From positions 1-11,858 of the forward strand of contig CAAECT010000012.1 of the NCBI GenBank assembly GCA_900754435.1: a stretch of 11,858 nucleotides of DNA, in the 5' to 3' direction. Below, one piece after another: positions 7,685-11,858 of this stretch (positions are counted from its first letter, which is position 1; each line of letters opens with the position of its first letter). The DNA comes from an uncultured Collinsella sp. Its GTDB lineage: Bacteria; Actinomycetota; Coriobacteriia; Coriobacteriales; Coriobacteriaceae. The notes under the pieces are model-generated. The model did not search any database, had not been told where the DNA came from, and saw only the letters and a list, made by a program, of their open reading frames with translations. The translations under genes and the position numbers were made by a program.

Positions 7685-8587
7685 TTACTTTTTATCGGCG
7701 GTCAAGGGAAGCTTTTCCGCCGACACATCCAGGCCATAGCGATAGCTGATGGCATCGACAGGACAGGCCCCGATGCACTTTCCGCACCGGATACATTCGG
7801 CATGATTGGGCGCGCGGACCACATCAACGTCCATCTGACAAACCTTTGAGCACTTGCCGCACGAGACGCATTTGCATGCATCGACCCGGATCCCCAGTAG
7901 GGACACCCTATTCATGAGCGCATAGAATGCGCCGAGTGGACAAATCCATTTGCAGAAGGGGCGGTAGAACAAAATGCTCAGCACTACCACGGCAATGAGA
8001 ACGGCAAGTTTCCAAGTAAAGAGATGTCCCAACGCAGATCGAATGCCGGCGTTGGCAATGGCCAGCGGAATGGCGCCCTCGAGCACGCCCTGCGGACAGA
8101 TGTACTTACAAAAGAACGGGTCTCCCATGCCCACGTCGTTAACCACCAAGACGGGCAGCAGCACCACGGCAAACAGCAGCACGACGTACTTGATGTACGT
8201 GAGCGGCTTGAGCTTTTTCGTGGAGAACTTTTTGCCGGGAATCTTATGAAGCAGCTCCTGCAGCCAGCCAAACGGGCACAGAAACCCGCATACAAAGCGA
8301 CCCAGCAGCACGCCGAGCAAAATGAGCGTACCGGTAACATAGTAAGAAAAGTTGAACTTGGATGAACCTACCACCGACTGGAACGACCCGATGGGGCACG
8401 CACCCGATGCCGCGGGGCACGAATAGCAGTTAAGCCCGGGTACGCAGACTGTTTTTCCCGCGCCCTGATAGATGCCGCCTTTGGCAAAGTTTGGCAGGTG
8501 AATGTTGGTAATAAGTGTTGCCGCCGCCTGAATGAATCCGCGAAATCGGGCCAAAACATGCGACGCAGTGTTTTCTCTTTTATCCAA
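7685..8587 (-). CDS. NapH/YccM-type membrane-bound 4Fe-4S polyferredoxin
   Basis: A 300-residue integral membrane iron-sulfur protein. From a TTG start, an N-terminal region carries CVPGLNCYSCPAASGACPIG (Cys48, 54, 57, 64). Membrane segments lie at about 77-97, 131-150 and 191-208. Three Cys-x3-Cys-Pro motifs follow helices: CGFLCPFG (100/104), CKYICPQG (160/164) and CKWICPLG (212/216). Two classical 4Fe-4S ferredoxin clusters end the protein: CVSCGKCSKVC (240-250) and CIRCGKCIGACP (265-275). It probably carries electrons from the cytoplasm to or across the membrane. TTG 8587 is preferred: it gives the usual short polar N-terminus before RGFIQAAATLITNIHLPNF, has a GGAG 10 bases upstream and overlaps the stop of the preceding small gene (TTGGATAA), indicating translational coupling. 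A GTG at 8677 in the same frame would wholly overlap that small gene and adds an atypical sequence. Confidence 0.9.
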   Translation of the reverse strand: MDKRENTASHVLARFRGFIQAAATLITNIHLPNFAKGGIYQGAGKTVCVPGLNCYSCPAASGACPIGSFQSVVGSSKFNFSYYVTGTLILLGVLLGRFVCGFLCPFGWLQELLHKIPGKKFSTKKLKPLTYIKYVVLLFAVVLLPVLVVNDVGMGDPFFCKYICPQGVLEGAIPLAIANAGIRSALGHLFTWKLAVLIAVVVLSILFYRPFCKWICPLGAFYALMNRVSLLGIRVDACKCVSCGKCSKVCQMDVDVVRAPNHAECIRCGKCIGACPVDAISYRYGLDVSAEKLPLTADKK

Positions 8588-8726
8588 TTCCGATACACTC
8601 CAAGCACAGCCTAATCGCCTTGGCCAGCACGGCATCCGCCTCGCCACGCATAACGCCAAAGCACACCATGGCCACACCGACGATCAGCAACGCAACCCGC
8701 ATTACAGGTTTTACCGCTTTGAACAA
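8580..8726 (-). CDS. Small CXXC-tailed membrane protein (CD1871A family-like)
   Basis: A 48-residue protein from TTG 8726, or 40 residues from the in-frame ATG 8702. It begins MFKAVKPVMRVALLIVG, has one hydrophobic helix (about residues 9-25), then MRGEADAVLAKAIR, and ends in CLECIGIG followed by TAA. A short membrane protein with a conserved C-terminal CLECIGIG is, from memory, the hallmark of the CD1871A-type CXXC family found beside membrane ferredoxins and TlpA-like proteins in anaerobes. AGGAG at 8735-8739 lies 8 bases before TTG 8726 but 32 bases before ATG 8702, so the TTG start is favoured. It is the first gene of the redox operon; its stop overlaps the polyferredoxin start by 8 bases. 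The CXXC may bind a metal or shuttle electrons or thiols between the ferredoxin and TlpA; the function is not known to me. Confidence 0.8.
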   Translation of the reverse strand: MFKAVKPVMRVALLIVGVAMVCFGVMRGEADAVLAKAIRLCLECIGIG

Positions 8727-8816
8727 CCTGACCACTCCTTTCGTTACGCGACCATTGGACCATATCGGCTATAAAATCCGTGTTAAGCGCGATTTGAAAT
8801 GTGCAAGGAGACTGTT
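8727..8816. promoter_or_regulatory. Divergent control region between the redox operon and the two-component system
   Basis: This 90-base gap must hold both promoters. Plus strand: TATAAA (8770-8775) is a good -10 for the response regulator, without a clear -35. Minus strand: TTAACA and TATGGT separated by 16 bases are a candidate pair for the redox operon. AAGGAG (8805-8810) is the ribosome-binding site that decides the regulator start, and AGGAG (8735-8739, minus) that of the small CXXC gene. No repeated regulator-binding motif is obvious. Confidence 0.45.
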
Positions 8817-9491
8817 ATGCGTATTTTGATCGTCGAGGACGAGCGGGCGCTGTGTGACGCAATCGCGCGCAGCTTGCGAAACCTGGCATACAGCGTCGAC
8901 TGCTGTCACGACGGACAGGAGGCGCTCGACCTACTGGACGTTGATGCCTTTGACCTCGTGGTACTCGACCTCAACCTTCCCCGCATCGACGGCATGACCG
9001 TACTCAGGAAACTTAGGAAAACTGACTGCGAGACTAAGGTACTGATTCTGTCCGCACGCGGCGAAGTATCCGATAAAGTCGCCGGACTCGATGCCGGCGC
9101 CAACGATTACCTCACCAAGCCGTTCCATCTGGACGAGCTTGCGGCAAGGATTCGCAGCCTTACCCTCAGACGCTTTACACAAAGCGACATAGTATTAACC
9201 TGCGGAAAGCTCCGCTTTGACACCAAGGCGCGCATCGCTTCCGTGGACAGTGAGGCTTTATCTCTTACGCGCAAGGAAACGGGAATCTTGGAATACCTGA
9301 TGCTTAATCAGGGGCGTCCGGTAAGTCAAGAGGAGCTTATCGAGCACGTTTGGGATAGCAGCGTGAACAGCTTTAGCAACGCAACCCGCGTTCACATCTC
9401 GTCGCTCCGCAAAAAGCTGCGCAGCGTTTTGGGATACGACCCGATTCGCAATCGGATTGGAGAGGGCTACGTTATGGAGGATAGCGAATGA
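8817..9491 (+). CDS. OmpR/PhoB-family DNA-binding response regulator
   Basis: A 224-residue two-domain regulator. The receiver domain (1-115) has the acidic pair Glu7/Asp8, the phospho-accepting Asp51 in VVLDLNLP, Ser79 at the switch position and the conserved Lys101 in YLTKPF. The winged-helix Trans_reg_C domain (about 125-222) carries LTRKETGILEYLMLNQGRPVS, the recognition-helix region ATRVHISSLRKKL and the terminal IGEGYVM. An ATG at 8799 is in frame, but ATG 8817 has AAGGAG 6 bases upstream and starts the canonical MRILIVEDE, so it is chosen. The 3' end overlaps the histidine kinase start by 4 bases (ATGA), so the pair is co-transcribed and translationally coupled. It is divergent from the redox operon across about 90 bases, making that operon a natural candidate target. 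Confidence 0.95.
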   Translation: MRILIVEDERALCDAIARSLRNLAYSVDCCHDGQEALDLLDVDAFDLVVLDLNLPRIDGMTVLRKLRKTDCETKVLILSARGEVSDKVAGLDAGANDYLTKPFHLDELAARIRSLTLRRFTQSDIVLTCGKLRFDTKARIASVDSEALSLTRKETGILEYLMLNQGRPVSQEELIEHVWDSSVNSFSNATRVHISSLRKKLRSVLGYDPIRNRIGEGYVMEDSE

Positions 9492-10627
9492 AAAGGCTTT
9501 CCCTGCAATGGCGCATAACGATTATGACGGCACTGCTCACGTGTGCAGCATGCGTGCTGACGAACTGCCTGGTCGGCTATACGGGCATGCGCTACATGGA
9601 TGCCATCGGCAGTAACATCTCGGCCTTTAACGCAACCGGCGAAGATTCGCCCCAGGCGTTCGACCCAACGAAAGCGACCCTCGATAACGAGGTCACGATC
9701 GTCGTAAACGACGCACAGGAGTCTTTTGGCACGACGACCTGGTACATCACGGCTGGAGTCACACTCCTTGGCGGCGCGCTGGCATACTTTGTGAGCGGCC
9801 GTGCGCTCAAACCGCTACGGGCTTTTGCAGCCCAGGTTGAGCGTGTGCAGCCTGACAACCTAAGCGAAATCAGACTCAGTGAAGATGCGCCCACCGAGCT
9901 ACAACGATGCAGCGCCTCTTTCAACAACATGATCGCCCGTCTTGGCGAAGGGTTCTCTGCACAGCGTCAGTTTACCGGCAACGCCGCACACGAGCTGCGC
10001 ACCCCGCTCGCCCTTATGCAAGCACAGATTGAACTATTCATCTCCGAGCACTCCGGTTTGCAACCCGAAACAGCCGAGCTGCTCGGCCTGCTACAAGAAC
10101 AAACCGAGCGCATGTCTCGAATGACCAAGGTATTGCTCGAGATGAGTGAGCTCCGCAGCGTTCCTTGCGAGGACGATGTTGAACTTGGCCCCTTGTCCGA
10201 AGAGGTCCTCGCCGACCTTGCGCCACTTGCCGAAAATAAGGACGTAACCCTCGATTGCGCCGGAGACGCTTTGACAATCGGAAGTGATACGCTCCTCTAT
10301 CGGCTGGTGTTTAATCTGGTCGAAAACGCCATCCGTTACAGCCGCTCCGGCTCGACTGTCAACGTCTCCATCAGCGACAGCGACAGCCACGTGCTCCTAC
10401 GAGTCAAAGATGAGGGTCCAGGAATACCCAAGCAGTACCGAGAGAGCATCTTCCAGCCGTTCTTTCGTCTAGACAAATCCCGCAGCAGGGCATACGGCGG
10501 CGCAGGACTCGGACTAGCGCTCGTTTGGGAGATTGCAACGCTTCACGGTGGCGCTGTAGAGGTCGAAACAAGTTCCGAGAACGGAACCGTGATGCTCGTG
10601 ACCCTCTCAAAGGGGGCCACCACGTGA
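9488..10627 (+). CDS. Two-component sensor histidine kinase
   Basis: A 379-residue membrane kinase with complete catalytic boxes. TM1 is at about 10-32, followed by a short extracytoplasmic loop of about 50 residues (33-83) with no recognised sensor fold. TM2 is at about 85-103, followed by a HAMP-like linker (GRALKPLRAFAAQVERV). The dimerisation domain carries the phospho-acceptor His168 in NAAHELRTPLAL. The ATPase has the N-box NLVENAIRYS (Asn280), G1 DEGPGIP (308-314), the F-box FQPFFRLDKS and G2 GGAGLGLAL. GGAGG lies 7 bases before the ATG inside the end of the regulator gene. The pair resembles the CssS/QseC-type architecture in which small loops or the membrane sense envelope state. The signal is unknown; the neighbouring thiol-redox operon suggests envelope or redox stress, by inference. 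No obvious terminator follows; gene debris begins immediately after the stop. Confidence 0.94.
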   Translation: MKRLSLQWRITIMTALLTCAACVLTNCLVGYTGMRYMDAIGSNISAFNATGEDSPQAFDPTKATLDNEVTIVVNDAQESFGTTTWYITAGVTLLGGALAYFVSGRALKPLRAFAAQVERVQPDNLSEIRLSEDAPTELQRCSASFNNMIARLGEGFSAQRQFTGNAAHELRTPLALMQAQIELFISEHSGLQPETAELLGLLQEQTERMSRMTKVLLEMSELRSVPCEDDVELGPLSEEVLADLAPLAENKDVTLDCAGDALTIGSDTLLYRLVFNLVENAIRYSRSGSTVNVSISDSDSHVLLRVKDEGPGIPKQYRESIFQPFFRLDKSRSRAYGGAGLGLALVWEIATLHGGAVEVETSSENGTVMLVTLSKGATT

Positions 10628-10951
10628 TCCGACTGTCCAGGAGTTCCACTCGGCATTGTGAAACGCGTCCCAAAACTTGGACATGAGGAATGGAAGGCAG
10701 CAGTTCGCATCTATGCCGAGGACGAAGTCCTGGCGGGGATTCAGGATGCGCAGAGGAAGCTTACGGCAGAAAACCCCGACAGAGTCGTGACCGTCGGTGG
10801 CAACTGTATGGCGTCGCTTGCCCTCTTCGATTACCTGCACGGGAAATACGAGAACGTTGGAATCGTCTGAATCTATGCGCATCCGGATGTATCCACGCTG
10901 AATGATGGCTACCCCAACGCTCACGCCATGGTACTTGGCAGCCTTTTGGGA
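10628..10951 (+). pseudogene. Arginase/agmatinase-family remnant with internal TGA
   Basis: The reading frame 10628-10867 includes KRVPKLGHEEWKAAVRIYAE and VVTVGGNCMASLALFDYLHG, matching the middle of ureohydrolase-fold proteins, where a GG-H/N-C segment precedes the first metal ligands. It then meets TGA at 10868-10870, and the same frame continues IYAHPDVSTLNDGYPNAHAM to LGSLLG at 10951. Intact relatives read WIDAHPDVST here, so TGA replaces Trp (TGG to TGA) and the metal-ligand Asp of the D-A-H-P-D motif is Tyr. The N-terminal portion of the family and everything after LGSLLG are missing. No credible start with a well-placed ribosome-binding site exists (a GTG at 10658 has AGGAG 14 bases away). 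This is a dead fragment, possibly of an agmatinase-like enzyme. Confidence 0.75.
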
Positions 10952-10952
10952 G

Positions 10953-11228
10953 AAAGTCATCCTGGTCTTCGGCGGCGAATAACTCGAATGTCTGCAGGCA
11001 GACTCCAACCTGTGCGCGGAGAAGCTGGGCGACGCAAACAAGAGTCCTCGGCTCGAGCATGGAGATGAATCCGTCTATCAGTCTCATCGCATACTCAGAG
11101 GAGGATGCCAGATATAGATCCCATTGGGTAAAGTCGCCGTTCATGAAGGGAATCACTGCATTGCGCTCGGCGGCTCTCAAGGCACTCAGGCTTTGTTCTA
11201 TTTCCCAGCTTCTTGTTTGAACTGTTCG
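10953..11228 (-). pseudogene. Antisense fragment of an unrecognised protein
   Basis: On the minus strand a frame with natural-looking composition (open from about 11228) reads NAVIPFMNGDFTQWDLYLAS, then MRLIDGFISMLEPRTLVCVA, QLLRAQVGVCLQTFELFAAE and DQDDFL. It has alternating hydrophobic/charged helices and balanced amino-acid use. At about 10953 the pattern ends exactly where the arginase-family fragment on the other strand ends. Beyond that, the frame becomes Arg/Ser/His-rich, as expected of an antisense shadow. No proper start (TTG at 11180 only) or ribosome-binding site is visible, so both ends appear truncated. I do not recognise the family. Confidence 0.45.
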
Positions 11229-11290
11229 CTATCCAAAATGCCCCCAAATGCCGGCTTCTCAACAAATCAAAAAAGCAAGAGAGACAGAGA

Positions 11291-11488
11291 TTAGGTTCCT
11301 GCTCCACTGAACCCGCGCTTCCAGTCGAGACACTCCTCCTCGAAGATCTCCCCAGAGTCCCGCCTCTCGCGCCCCTCACGGAACTGTCCATATCAGTGTA
11401 GCCAATCCAAGCACAGCCCCACCGCACGGCCCAGTCGCTTCCGGTCCTGCGTGGCCCCGTGAAGGCGGAAGGGCGTGGTTGTCGTCAT
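11291..11488 (-). pseudogene. Small gene with in-frame TGA, unrecognised
   Basis: From ATG 11488, with AAGGA 5 bases upstream on the minus strand, the frame encodes MTTTTPFRLHGATQDRKRLG and then RAVGLCLDWLH, followed by a TGA at 11393-11395. The same frame continues YGQFREGRERRDSGEIFEEE and CLDWKRGFSGAGT to a TAA at 11291-11293. The part after the stop has the composition of a real hydrophilic protein, so this looks like a 65-codon gene broken by one nonsense change. Alternatively it is a 31-residue peptide gene (11393-11488) with fortuitous sequence behind it. No family is recognised. Confidence 0.35.
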
Positions 11489-11648
11489 CGCGTTCCTTTC
11501 TCCTCGTACCTTTTGGGCATGCGTCACGGGCCCCCGCGCGGCGCTGAGAGCGAATCGGCGCAGGCTTGGGGCCAGTTGCGTAGAGGTTGAGGTTCGGGTT
11601 TCGCCGGCTTACGCAGCTTGGCGGGCAGAGCGCCCGGGCTCGCTGCGC
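11489..11648. other. GC-rich non-coding gap
   Basis: No gene is supported. The stretch is strongly GC-rich, with a CCCGGG-centred imperfect inverted repeat (AGCG...CGCT, around 11629-11644) just downstream of the partial gene's stop on the minus strand. It may form part of its transcription end, but lacks a U-tract. Confidence 0.4.
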
Positions 11649-11858
11649 CTAGGGCGCGGCGGGATCCGCGACGCCGGAGGTGTCGATCTCGCCCAGATTG
11701 GCGAGCTGCTCGATGAGGGGGAGGCCCATCGGGTCGTCCACCTCGACGCCGCCGAGCACGATGGTGCTGTCGCGTGTGTCTATGTGGGTTGTGAACACGG
11801 CCGGGTCGAAACCCGAAGCGATAAAGCCAATGCCCGCGAGGACAACACCCGCGGCAAC
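11649..11858 (-). CDS. Membrane-anchored hypothetical protein, C-terminal part (runs off right edge)
   Basis: A frame open from the right edge to TAG at 11649-11651 gives the last 69 residues of a protein transcribed leftward. It begins with a hydrophobic segment, VAAGVVLAGIGFIASGFD, probably a transmembrane helix. It continues as a soluble tail, PAVFTTHIDTRDSTIVLGGV, EVDDPMGLPLIEQLANLGEI and DTSGVADPAAP. Codon use (GC-rich third positions) is strongly coding. The start and most of the protein lie outside the window. I do not recognise a family from this tail; a small membrane-anchored envelope or sensor-associated protein is possible. Confidence 0.7.
   Translation of the reverse strand, partial: VAAGVVLAGIGFIASGFDPAVFTTHIDTRDSTIVLGGVEVDDPMGLPLIEQLANLGEIDTSGVADPAAP

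Noticed and set aside
8588..8677. Extending the polyferredoxin to the GTG at 8677.
   Set aside because: The extension is Trp/Cys/Arg-rich and atypical, and overlaps the well-formed CXXC micro-gene in another frame; TTG 8587 has a ribosome-binding site and fits the family N-terminus.
8755..8775. TTGGAC and TATAAA as a promoter for the response regulator.
   Set aside because: The spacer is only 9 bases; only the -10 hexamer is retained as a candidate.
10868..10870. TGA inside the arginase-like frame as selenocysteine or recoded Trp.
   Set aside because: No selenocysteine insertion hairpin is apparent, relatives have Trp here, a catalytic Asp is also lost, and neighbouring genes use TGG for Trp and TGA as a stop. 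Pseudogenisation is simpler.
1..11858. CRISPR array, tRNA/rRNA, insertion sequence or integrase.
   Set aside because: No regularly spaced repeats, cloverleaf-like sequences, or transposase/recombinase motifs were seen on either strand.

Overview
The window looks like a chromosomal segment of a GC-rich, anaerobic, gut-type actinobacterium of the class Coriobacteriia (Collinsella-like). This is an inference from gene types (extracytoplasmic TlpA lipoprotein, NapH-like polyferredoxin, very large fused ABC/FtsX exporter), codon use and hairpin elements. It was not confirmed by any database search. No rRNA, tRNA, CRISPR array or transposase is visible.

Left block (1-3186): a TetR-controlled locus, visibly more AT-rich in tetR and the MFS gene than the rest. 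A C-terminally truncated agmatine deiminase (28-789, minus) is divergent from a TetR regulator (1014-1592, plus). A convergent 12-TM MFS transporter follows (1731-3011, minus). Related inverted repeats built on TACCGTTCGGTA lie in both the deiminase/tetR gap and the region upstream of the transporter, so the three genes probably form one regulon. A 17-bp perfect hairpin separates the tetR and MFS ends.

Centre (3156-6429): one very large gene for a fused ABC ATPase/FtsX-type permease with an extracytoplasmic insert of about 650 residues. A 15-bp perfect hairpin overlaps its stop codon.

Redox block (6577-8726, minus): a three-gene operon in the order small CLECIGIG-tailed membrane protein (too short for usual gene finding), NapH-type membrane polyferredoxin, TlpA-like thioredoxin-fold lipoprotein, then a rho-independent terminator. 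The first two genes overlap and the polyferredoxin most likely starts at TTG inside the end of the small gene. Together they look like an electron path across the membrane to an extracytoplasmic thiol/disulfide protein. Divergent from this is a two-component system: an OmpR-type regulator (8817-9491) and a histidine kinase (9488-10627) with an ATGA overlap.

Right block (10628-11858): a patch of gene debris. It holds an arginase/agmatinase-family fragment with an in-frame TGA and a mutated metal ligand, abutting an antisense fragment of an unrecognised protein. Next come a small gene on the minus strand with an internal TGA, a GC-rich gap, and the C-terminal 69 residues of an unrecognised membrane protein that runs off the edge.
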